Source: Saccharina japonica
Lineage: Eukaryota; Sar; Phaeophyceae; Laminariales; Laminariaceae
Length of the DNA stretch: 64,000 nucleotides
Assembly (NCBI GenBank): GCA_008828725.1
Contig: MEHQ01000803.1
Span: 80,372-144,371, forward strand
Direction of reading: 5' to 3'
The notes beneath the pieces were generated by a model. It did not search any database. It was not told where the DNA came from and saw only the letters and a program-made list of their open reading frames with translations. Both the position numbers and the translations under genes were made by a program. Of the stretch, positions 31,095 through 47,595 are shown in pieces (within the stretch, counting starts at the first letter, position 1; every line of letters begins with the position of its first letter).

Positions 31095-31167
31095 GCTCGT
31101 GTAGCACAGTGGTTAATGCACCTCTCTTGTAAAGAGGAGATCGTGAGTTCGATTCTCACCTCGAGCT
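31095..31167 (+). tRNA. tRNA-Thr (anticodon TGT)
   Basis: Cloverleaf checked by hand. The acceptor stem is GCTCGTG/CTCGAGC (6 of 7 pairs, T-T mismatch at 6-67). The D stem GCA/TGC has loop CAGTGGTTAA. The anticodon stem CCTCT/AGAGG is perfect with loop CTTGTAA, anticodon TGT (reads ACA). The variable loop is AGATC, and the T arm is GTGAG-TTCGATT-CTCAC. Internal Pol III boxes fit (A: TAGCACAGTGG; B: GAGTTCGATTC). A TTTT terminator follows a few bases downstream. An inverted identical copy is at 38372-38444. Confidence 0.92.
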
Positions 31168-31384
31168 TATTGTTTTCGGCATTTTGCGCCGCCTTTGCCA
31201 CGGTATAGCAGCAGCACCGTTCGGCACTATCAATGCCACCCAACCGGTTGTGGAGTACTCCACTCCGTCAAGAAGACACCCGACAAACGAAGTTTTTTTT
31301 TATGGTATATATATACTGGAACAAGACATACTTCAAAGTACGAAATTGTCATTTTTGAATGTAGAAAATAGCTACGTACCGTAT
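31168..31384. other. Unique left flank between tRNA-Thr and the palindrome
   Basis: No gene was recognised. It is not repeated on the right side of the duplicated block, so this is where the two flanks stop being symmetrical. Confidence 0.4.
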
Positions 31385-31633
31385 GTGACAGTGTATATCA
31401 CACCCCCTGGGGTGAATTTCAAATCTAATTTTCTCCATAAGGGCCCATATTAACGAGTATAAAATAAATTCAATTTGAAAAAAATCAAAATCAAATTCGC
31501 TTTCCATTGGTCAACACACGCACCAGCACCATAGATATTATGGTGCTGGTGCGTGTGTTGACCAATGGAAAGCGAATTTGATTTTGATTTTTTTCAAATT
31601 GAATTTATTTCATACTTCGTTAATATGGGCCCT
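31385..31633. repeat. Near-perfect palindrome, ~92-bp arms
   Basis: Arms 31442-31533 and 31538-31632 run from GGGCCCATATTAACGA to CAACACACGCACCAGCACC and back, with a 4-6 base centre. To the left, 31385-31441 reads as a diverged reverse complement of the sequence right of the palindrome (GAAATTCGTCCGAGGGGGTG against CACCCCCTGGGGTGAATTTC). So the inverted symmetry extends further, with a deletion. The same palindrome recurs at 35701-35890. Confidence 0.85.
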
Positions 31634-32080
31634 AACCAGGGGGGCACAGACAACGAAAAAGGCGACTTTCGGAGCATCTCGTCGAGATCTTTCCAGAGAC
31701 GGGTCGCTCGGGGTTAACGCTCGACCGGTCGTCGAGAAAATCAGCGTTGAAATTCGTCCGAGGGGGTGTGGTATACAGCAGTGTCATATACGGTAGCTGT
31801 GGTGGTGGTTTTTCACCCACCCACCGAAAGAGTAGGGTAAACGAGGGTTTGCCAAGGGACGAAGGTGCAAGCAAGTGGGAGCCTACAAGGAAGGAAAATA
31901 GGACATCTACATATCTAAAGATTCAGAGTGATAGAAGAGGGACTTCTACGTACGTATTGGGGTGTTAGAATATGGATATTCGATTCAAGTCGGAATGGAA
32001 GATGTGCGAAGCATTGTCGGAGGGCAAAACTGCTATTTATTACGGGGGACCCATGCATGGTAAATTGTAAATTGGACGTA

Positions 32081-33013
32081 CAGCGGGGGGGCCTATATAA
32101 GGCGGTATAGTGTACCGAGGTTTTTGACCGCCTTATCTCGAAAGACCGCCCTATTGGAGATAGGGCGGTTGACCGCCCTATTGGGCTTTTGGTGATATCC
32201 CAATAGAGCGGTAACCGCCCTATTGAGTGCATACAGCCTTTTAATGTACAGCGCAGAGCGCCTCTGACCCAGAAGATGACCCAGAGGGCCTCATGAAGAG
32301 GGATGTCATACGTGTGCTCGGAGAAGGAAGGTACAGCGTTGCAGCAGTACCAGTGCTGAACCCAGTAAATATGTGTGGTGTCAAATACTGTACACACCAA
32401 TGCACAGCAGATCAGACGGGTGCACACACACTTTGCATGTTGAGAAGTATAATACTAGTATTAATTGAGCTGCGGGCGACAGAGCCCGCCGAAGACACAC
32501 TCCACCCAGAGAAGATACATACTGCCGTACTGTTGTACGGAGAGGACTCTTTGCTTTGCTACACATTCACAACAGAGCTCCAACCTATTCTACGGCACCG
32601 TACTACTGTACTGACTACTGTACTGCACTACAGTGCTCCTCTGTGCCCCCCCCCTTGACCTTGTTGAGGCTCACAAAATTGCCTCATGTTTTCCTGCTGC
32701 ACTGGCTTAGAGGCACGCGCTTTGATAAACGACATCCTGGCCTTCTGCAGATAGAAGGAGGCATCGCCATTGCCGCACGCCTCCGCTGCGCTCTCCAGAG
32801 AATGGAGGCGAAAGTGGGCCGTNGATANGGCTGTAGCCGCTCTGANNAAGGCGGTAGGCGCCCTGAATAGGTGGCTACCGCCTTATATAGGGTCCGTTGC
32901 TATATAAGGCGGTAGCCGCCCTATTCGCATCTTCTGTCTTGTCAAGCCGATTTTGACCGCCTTATCTCGAACGACCGCCTTATTCAGACCGCCTTATATA
33001 GGCCCCCCTACTG
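32081..33013. mobile_element. pogo-like element (family D), 933 bp, inside MITE E
   Basis: Terminal inverted repeats of about 26 bp: CAGCGGGGGGGCCTATATAA and, inverted, CAGTAGGGGGGCCTATATAA, both continuing into GGCGGT. TA duplications are at 32079-80 and 33014-15. Subterminal ACCGCCTTATCTCGAA/AAGGCGGT and CCGCCCTATTG words are repeated more than ten times. The inner 500 bp has short frames only; no DDE transposase was recognised, so it is a non-autonomous derivative larger than the 170-180 bp copies in NAA10 intron 3. Confidence 0.75.
32823..32847. other. Ambiguous bases (N) in duplicated element
   Basis: N occurs at 32823, 32828, 32846 and 32847. The corresponding place in copy 3 (about 37076-37100) reads GTAGATAAGG and TCTGAATAAGG without ambiguity. 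The four Ns are the only ambiguous bases noticed in the window. Confidence 0.9.
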
Positions 33014-33087
33014 TAGTACGTACGGCGGTAGACACAAAAACCTATCTATACGATTCGTATTATAAGAATATTTGGTCCTATTTATTG

Positions 33088-33234
33088 TCTGCTCTGCATT
33101 GCAGCGTAGTATCTCTGTGTCGCAGTTTTGTGACCATAGTACTGGTACCTCTCTAGGATGAAGAATCGGCACGGACAGTGGGTGTGCTGGATCGCGAGGG
33201 GTAGCAAGGACGGTTTAATGTGAAGAACACACAC
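33088..33234 (-). repeat. Family B copy (in duplicated unit 1)
   Basis: TTGTCTGCTCTGCATTGCAG, TCTGTGTCGCAGTTTTGTGA, GATGAAGAATCGGCACGGAC and GGTTTAATGTGAAGAACACA: a full-length family B copy in minus orientation. Its twin is at 37342-37490. Confidence 0.75.
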
Positions 33235-33269
33235 TATAAGTCCCTCATAATCTTAAAATAATAACAAAA

Positions 33270-33432
33270 AGGAGCAAAGAGGAGGAGGTGAAGGAGGAAG
33301 AGGAGGGCGGGGAGGAGGAGGAGCAGGAGGAGCAGGAGGAGCAGGAGGAGGAGCAGGAGGGGCAGGAGGGGGGAGGAGGTCCTAGAGGACGATGATCAGG
33401 AGGAGGAGGAGGAGGAGGAGGGGAGGAGGAGG
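33270..33432. repeat. (GGA)n microsatellite, with copies at 34170 and 37526
   Basis: GGAGGA with GCAGGA variants, about 160 bp. It is present identically in the three Z segments of the duplicated block. Confidence 0.85.
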
Positions 33433-33559
33433 GGTATTATAGCGTCATTTCATTGCTCAGCAAGTGAACAACAGTTCATCCGAGTAGATCTACATATGCC
33501 TCCTGTCCAAAAGTATTTAGTACCTGATATATTATTATGCATCGAACAATCGAGCCTGA

Positions 33560-33665
33560 TCGAACCGTGGGGGAGGGGGGTGTACTCGATCTGCATGCAT
33601 GGCCATAGTCGTATGACCATAGACCCTCGCATCCCTATATATATATATGTACAATGCCGCGACGG
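33560..33665 (+). repeat. Family A copy (in duplicated unit 1)
   Basis: GGTGTACTCGATCTGCATGC, GGCCATAGTCGTATGACCAT and CTCGCATCCC, then a TA microsatellite insertion before GTACAATGCCGCGACGG. The same TA insertion is in the copies at 34459 and 37815, confirming they were duplicated as a block. Confidence 0.75.
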
Positions 33666-34125
33666 TACTGGTGTTAATAGATGATGAACAATATGGAGTG
33701 CTGCTGTTGTTGTTGTAGTTATTTGTGCCCTTCACTGCATGCTGTAACAGCAGCCGCCGGTTCTGCTGTTTGTTGCAACGGGAGCAAAGAAAGGGTTAAA
33801 TTGACACACGATACGTAAAGTGCACTTATTTTTACATTTTTACCATTCCACCCACCGAACGATTAAAAATAATTATTATTGTAGTTTACACCGCGTTATT
33901 ATTACTGTAGTTTACACCGCGTGCATACGTAGTGGTTCACTTTTCATTCATATCATACACCCGCGCGTTGTAAAACGTTTCCGGGGCCACTGATTAATGT
34001 CATATCAACATCCAACCATAATGAGCTGACTCTATAAATACGAGTATTAATAGACTGCTGCTGGGGTAAGCAGTGGGACAACTGCTGTGAACAACGATTA
34101 AAAAAAAGTAAAACATAAGCTCGAG

Positions 34126-34926
34126 CACACACTATAAGTCCCTCATAATCTTAAAATAATAACAAAAAGGAGCAAAGAGGAGGAGGTGAAGGAGGAAGAG
34201 GAGGGCGGGGAGGAGGAGGAGCAGGAGGAGCAGGAGGAGCAGGAGGAGGAGCAGGAGGGGCAGGAGGGGGGAGGAGGTCCTAGAGGACGATGATCAGGAG
34301 GAGGAGGAGGAGGAGGAGGGGAGGAGGAGGGGTATTATAGCGTCATTTCATTGCTCAGCAAGTGAACAACAGTTCATCCGAGTAGATCTACATATGCCTC
34401 CTGTCCAAAAGTATTTAGTACCTGATATATTATTATGCATCGAACAATCGAGCCTGATCGAACCGTGGGGGAGGGGGGTGTACTCGATCTGCATGCATGG
34501 CCATAGTCGTATGACCATAGACCCTCGCATCCCTATATATATATATGTACAATGCCGCGACGGTACTGGTGTTAATAGATGATGAACAATATGGAGTGCT
34601 GCTGTTGTTGTTGTAGTTATTTGTGCCCTTCACTGCATGCTGTAACAGCAGCCGCCGGTTCTGCTGTTTGTTGCAACGGGAGCAAAGAAAGGGTTAAATT
34701 GACACACGATACGTAAAGTGCACTTATTTTTACATTTTTACCATTCCACCCACCGAACGATTAAAAATAATTATTATTGTAGTTTACACCGCGTTATTAT
34801 TACTGTAGTTTACACCGCGTGCATACGTAGTGGTTCACTTTTCATTCATATCATACACCCGCGCGTTGTAAAACGTTTCCGGGGCTACTGATTAATGTCA
34901 TATCAACATCCAACCATAATGAGCTG
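34126..34926 (+). repeat. Duplicated segment Z, second copy (801 bp, direct)
   Basis: It matches 33228-34028 essentially base for base (one T for C at about 34886). It starts at CACACACTATAAGTCCCTCA immediately after the AAGCTCGAG tail of copy 1, and ends at AACCATAATGAGCTG where an inverted segment begins. Confidence 0.9.
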
Positions 34927-35795
34927 TGTGCATTGGTGTGTACAGTATTTGACACCACACATATTTACTGGGTTCAGCACTGGTACTGCTGCAACGCTGT
35001 ACCTTCCTTCTCCAAGCACACGTATGACATCCCTCTTCATGAGGCCCTCTGGGTCATCTTCTGGGTCAGAGGCGCTCTGCGCTGTACATTAAAAGGCTGT
35101 ATGCACTCAATAGGGCGGTTACCGCTCTATTGGGATATCACCAAAAGCCCAATAGGGCGGTCAACCGCCCTATCTCCAATAGGGCGGTCTTTCGAGATAA
35201 GGCGGTCAAAAACCTCGGTACACTATACCGCCTTATATAGGCCCCCCCGCTGTACGTCCAATTTACAATTTACCATGCATGGGTCCCCCGTAATAAATAG
35301 CAGTTTTGCCCTCCGACAATGCTTCGCACATCTTCCATTCCGACTTGAATCGAATATCCATATTCTAACACCCCAATACGTACGTAGAAGTCCCTCTTCT
35401 ATCACTCTGAATCTTTAGATATGTAGATGTCCTATTTTCCTTCCTTGTAGGCTCCCACTTGCTTGCACCTTCGTCCCTTGGCAAACCCTCGTTTACCCTA
35501 CTCTTTCGGTGGGTGGGTGAAAAACCACCACCACAGCTACCGTATATGACACTGCTGTATACCACACCCCCTCGGACGAATTTCAACGCTGATTTTCTCG
35601 ACGACCGGTCGAGCGTTAACCCCGAGCGACCCGTCTCTGGAAAGATCTCGACGAGATGCTCCGAAAGTCGCCTTTTTCGTTGTCTGTGCCCCCCTGGTTA
35701 GGGCCCATATTAACGAATATGAAATAAATTCAATTTGAAAAAAATCAAAATCAAATTCGCTTTCCATTGGTCAACACACGCACCAGCACCATAAT
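34927..35795 (-). repeat. Duplicated segment X, inverted copy (869 bp)
   Basis: Reverse complement of 31540-32406. The join at 34926/34927 shows at most 1-2 bases of microhomology. With 35797-36665 it forms an 869-bp-arm inverted repeat with a ~3-base spacer. It contains the left end of the pogo-like element and half of MITE E. Confidence 0.9.
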
Positions 35796-36340
35796 AATCT
35801 ATGGTGCTGGTGCGTGTGTTGACCAATGGAAAGCGAATTTGATTTTGATTTTTTTCAAATTGAATTTATTTCATATTCGTTAATATGGGCCCTAACCAGG
35901 GGGGCACAGACAACGAAAAAGGCGACTTTCGGAGCATCTCGTCGAGATCTTTCCAGAGACGGGTCGCTCGGGGTTAACGCTCGACCGGTCGTCGAGAAAA
36001 TCAGCGTTGAAATTCGTCCGAGGGGGTGTGGTATACAGCAGTGTCATATACGGTAGCTGTGGTGGTGGTTTTTCACCCACCCACCGAAAGAGTAGGGTAA
36101 ACGAGGGTTTGCCAAGGGACGAAGGTGCAAGCAAGTGGGAGCCTACAAGGAAGGAAAATAGGACATCTACATATCTAAAGATTCAGAGTGATAGAAGAGG
36201 GACTTCTACGTACGTATTGGGGTGTTAGAATATGGATATTCGATTCAAGTCGGAATGGAAGATGTGCGAAGCATTGTCGGAGGGCAAAACTGCTATTTAT
36301 TATGGGGGACCCATGCATGGTAAATTGTAAATTGGACGTA

Positions 36341-37267
36341 CAGCGGGGGGGCCTATATAAGGCGGTATAGTGTACCGAGGTTTTTGACCGCCTTATCTCG
36401 AAAGACCGCCCTATTGGAGATAGGGCGGTTGACCGCCCTATTGGGCTTTTGGTGATATCCCAATAGAGCGGTAACCGCCCTATTGAGTGCATACAGCCTT
36501 TTAATGTACAGCGCAGAGCGCCTCTGACCCAGAAGATGACCCAGAGGGCCTCATGAAGAGGGATGTCATACGTGTGCTTGGAGAAGGAAGGTACAGCGTT
36601 GCAGCAGTACCAGTGCTGAACCCAGTAAATATGTGTGGTGTCAAATACTGTACACAATAATGCACAGCAGATCAGACGGGTGCACACACACTTTGCATGT
36701 TGAGAAGTATAATATTAATTGAGCTGCGGGCGACAGAGCCCGCCGAAGACACACTCCACCCACAAAAGATACATACTGCCGTACTGTTGTACGGAGAGGA
36801 CTCTTTGCTTTGCTACACATTCACAACAGAGCTCCAACCTATTATACGGCACCGTACTACTGTACTGACTACTGTACTGCACTACAGTGCTCCTCTGTGC
36901 CCCCCCCCTTGACCTTGTTGAGGCTCACAAAATTGCCTCATGTTTTCCTGCTGCACTGGCTTAGAGGCACGCGCTTTGATAAACGACATCCTGGCCTTCT
37001 GCAGATAGAAGGAGGCATCGCCATTGCCGCACGCCTCCGCTGCGCTCTCCAGAGAATGGAGGCGAAAGTGGGCCGTAGATAAGGCTGTAGCCGCTCTGAA
37101 TAAGGCGGTAGGCGCCCTGAATAGGTGGCTACCGCCTTATATAGGGTCCGTTGCTATATAAGGCGGTAGCCGCCCTATTCGCATCTTCTGTCGTGTCAAG
37201 CCGATTTTGACCGCCTTATCTCGAACGACCGCCTTATTCAGACCGCCTTATATAGGCCCCCCTACTG
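36341..37267. mobile_element. pogo-like element (family D), copy in unit 3
   Basis: Same ends as the 32081-33013 element, with TA on both sides, 927 bp. Differences include TACACAATAATGCAC for TACACACCAATGCAC and a short deletion near 36713 (AATATTAATTGAG). Confidence 0.75.
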
Positions 37268-37341
37268 TAGTACGTACGGCGGTAGACACAAAAACCTATC
37301 TATACGATTCGTATTATAAGAATATTTGGTCCTATTTATTG

Positions 37342-37490
37342 TCTGCTCTGCATTGCAGCGTAGTATCTCTGTGTCGCAGTTTTGTGACCATAGTACTGGT
37401 ACCTCTCTAGGATGAAGAATCGGCACGGACAGTGGGTGTGCTGGATCGCGAGGGGTAGCAAGGACGGTTTAATGTGAAGAACACACACTA
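37342..37490 (-). repeat. Family B copy (in duplicated unit 3)
   Basis: The same sequence as 33088-33234, duplicated as part of the block. Confidence 0.75.
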
Positions 37491-38371
37491 TAAGTCCCTC
37501 ATAATCTTAAAATAATAACAAAAAGGAGCAAAGAGGAGGAGGTGAAGGAGGAAGAGGAGGGCGGGGAGGAGGAGGAGCAGGAGGAGCAGGAGGAGCAGGA
37601 GGAGGAGCAGGAGGGGCAGGAGGGGGGAGGAGGTCCTAGAGGACGATGATCAGGAGGAGGAGGAGGAGGAGGAGGGGAGGAGGAGGGGTATTATAGCGTC
37701 ATTTCATTGCTCAGCAAGTGAACAACAGTTCATCCGAGTAGATCTACATATGCCTCCTGTCCAAAAGTATTTAGTACCTGATATATTATTATGCATCGAA
37801 CAATCGAGCCTGATCGAACCGTGGGGGAGGGGGGTGTACTCGATCTGCATGCATGGCCATAGTCGTATGACCATAGACCCTCGCATCCCTATATATATAT
37901 ATGTACAATGCCGCGACGGTACTGGTGTTAATAGATGATGAACAATATGGAGTGCTGCTGTTGTTGTTGTAGTTATTTGTGCCCTTCACTGCATGCTGTA
38001 ACAGCAGCCGCCGGTTCTGCTGTTTGTTGCAACGGGAGCAAAGAAAGGGTTAAATTGACACACGATACGTAAAGTGCACTTATTTTTACATTTTTACCAT
38101 TCCACCCACCGAACGATTAAAAATAATAATTATTGTAGTTTACACCGCGTTATTATTACTGTAGTTTACACCGCGTGCATACGTAGTGGTTCACTTTTCA
38201 TTCATATCATACACCCGCGCGTTGTAAAACGTTTCCGGGGCCACTGATTAATGTCATATCAACATCCAACCATAATGAGCTGACTCTATAAATACGAGTA
38301 TTAATAGACTGCTGCTGGGGTAAGCAGTGGGACAACTGCTGTGAACAACGATTAAAAAAAAGTAAAACATA

Positions 38372-38444
38372 AGCTCGAGGTGAGAATCGAACTCACGATC
38401 TCCTCTTTACAAGAGAGGTGCATTAACCACTGTGCTACACGAGC
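38372..38444 (-). tRNA. tRNA-Thr (anticodon TGT), inverted copy
   Basis: The minus strand is identical over the 72-nt body to the gene at 31095-31167, including anticodon TGT and the T-T mismatch in the acceptor stem. The 5' flank shares TGCGAACA. The 3' flank reads TTATGTTTTACTTTTTTTT, a good Pol III terminator. Both copies look functional. The pair bounds the duplicated block in inverted orientation. Confidence 0.92.
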
Positions 38445-39059
38445 TGTTCGCAAATATCGGGAAAATTTTGTGTTAATGAATGTAAAATATGTTTTATGCC
38501 TAAAAAAGTTGGCAATACCTCGTACCTCGTGTATTACGCACCTGTCTTTCTTCTTGCTTGTAGAGCCCCCTCGCTCCTCACACGATGTGCCAGGCTTGGC
38601 AGCTGTACCTGGATACTATGATTGCTGACTGCACTCTTAGTAGCACTCTTCCTCCTCTGTTCTGCTGGTGCGCTTGCTGTTGTGTTTTCAAGTGAAAAAA
38701 TGAGGCCAATTCATGCACCCTCTCCCCGGATTTTCTCACAGATGTGACGTTATATTGGAAACCCTTTATTTTCCGGTAAGCTTGAAGCTTGATGAACTAC
38801 ACTGCAACCTCAACCTCAGCGTATCTGGTCTGCGACCCCAACCAGAGATCAGAAGCAACCACGCGTAGGTGAGAAGGTGGTGCATAGTAGCTTTTACGCA
38901 GTGTGGGCGAGGGTGCCGATGTGGAGCCCTAAACTTCGTGGTTGTCGGACTGCTGCTGTGTTGTGTTTTACTGTGTTCCTCCCCGAAGCCGGAACATTGA
39001 TGTTACGTCGTACACACCAGGTATACCTGCGAAGTAGAGGTAGCAGGTACAGCGTTTAG
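38445..39059. other. Non-coding, no feature recognised
   Basis: No exon or repeat was recognised between the tRNA gene and the repeated region upstream of the enoyl-CoA hydratase gene. Confidence 0.35.
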
Positions 39060-39740
39060 AGCAGTCAACCAGTAGAAAGCAAGTTGAAGGTCCTCGGCCC
39101 TTGCACCGTCTACTCCACCACTCCCCGTGAACTAGCAGCCTGCGCGCATCCTTGCGGGCTCTTCTTGGTGGAGCAGGAGGAGTGGCGTGAGCTTGGCTGT
39201 AAAGCAGTCGTCGCCCTGCTCCGCCTGCGACACACACATCTATGTATCCGAGTGGCGTGAGCTTGGCTGTAAAGCAGTTATCGCCCTGCTCCGCCTGCGA
39301 CACACACATCTATGTATCATAGGCAAAGAAAGCAATTTGAAGGCTCCGCGCTACGTACAGCAGCAGTAGGATAGGCAACGCAAGCAATTTGAAGTTCACT
39401 CTACGAGTACATTCGTAGTGAGCCTTGCTTGCCCCGTCCACAGCAGTACGTGCACTGCTGCTGTGTATACATGCTCCTCCATCCCCTCGACTGATAAAAG
39501 CACTTGCGCGTATGCTTGCTGCGGTTAACTTTGCTCGATCTAAGGCGATCATGATGTTTCGCGCTATTTACGACGAACGTACGTAGGCAACCGCTGATAC
39601 CAACAGAAAGCAAGAAAGCAATTTGAATCACCTCGAGCCATGCTTGCCCCATGTACAGCAGCAGTACGACATAACCATAAACCAAGAACGCAATGTGCCC
39701 CTCCTCAAGCCGTGCTCGCTCCCGTCTACAGTAGTCCTGA
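39060..39740. repeat. Degenerate repeats upstream of the hydratase gene, including a 70-bp tandem
   Basis: Two 70-bp units start GAGTGGCGTGAGCTTGGCTG at 39180 and 39250. Other words recur every 50-250 bp: AGCAATTTGAAG (39060, 39330, 39385, 39620), CGTACAGCAGCAGTA, and GTCTACTCCACCACTCCCC (39108 and 39868). This marks local duplications up to the start of the gene. Confidence 0.7.
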
Positions 39741-39855
39741 CGACGACTTAGGACAGATCTTCCAGCGGTTTCCCGGGAAATTTTGTGCCTCGATTCCCAG
39801 CGCCAGAATCGTAATAATCATCCCGACCCCTGGAAGATCTATCCTAAGTCGTTGC
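39741..39855. mobile_element. Short TIR element 145 bp upstream of the hydratase start
   Basis: CGACTTAGGACAGATCTTCC and, inverted, CGACTTAGGATAGATCTTCC (about 24-bp ends with one mismatch) enclose about 65 bp. No second copy was seen in the window, so a MITE identity is inferred from structure only. Confidence 0.6.
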
Positions 39856-39999
39856 CACGGGGGACTCCCCGTCTACTCCACCACTCCCCCTGAGCTAACG
39901 GCTTCTCGTATCCTTGCATTGCATATTTTTGCCGGCTCTTCCTGATGCTACAGGCAGCCACAGGAGAAGTGAAGTGAGCTTGGCTGTACGGCAATCATC

Positions 40000-47595
<7,596 letters not shown>

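Larger units (their letters stand above)
32041..33090. mobile_element. MITE family E interrupted by pogo-like element, copy 1
   Basis: Left half 32041-32080 (TTACGGGGGACCCATGCATG, TAAATTGGAC-like) and right half 33014-33090 (AGACACAAAAACCTATCTAT, ATTTGGTCCTATTTATT). The pogo-like element sits at the TA between them. Confidence 0.65.
31538..34125 (+). repeat. Duplicated unit, copy 1 (X-Y-Z-T, 2.59 kb)
   Basis: It matches 35799-38379 with only scattered differences (for example CGTGTGCTCGG against CGTGTGCTTGG, and a few short indels). From left it contains the palindrome arm, half of MITE E, the 933-bp pogo-like element, the other half of MITE E, a family B copy, a GGA microsatellite, a family A copy, and a tail ending AAACATAAGCTCGAG. 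The last nine bases (AAGCTCGAG) equal the 3' end of the tRNA-Thr gene on the other strand. Confidence 0.9.
35797..38379 (+). repeat. Duplicated unit, copy 3 (X-Y-Z-T)
   Basis: Same order as 31538-34125. The pogo-like element here is 36341-37267 and family B 37342-37490. The tail AAACATAAGCTCGAG runs directly into the inverted tRNA-Thr gene, so here the tRNA is complete, whereas copy 1 keeps only its last nine bases. Confidence 0.9.

Noticed and set aside
31915-32427. 170-codon minus-strand frame repeated at 34933 and 36175
   Set aside because: It is repeated only because the block is duplicated. It crosses transposon termini and MITE halves and has no domain.
31385-38444. Integrative element with its own integrase
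   Set aside because: The tRNA 3'-end boundary suggested it, but no recombinase or transposase reading frame exists in the block, so only a duplication is claimed.
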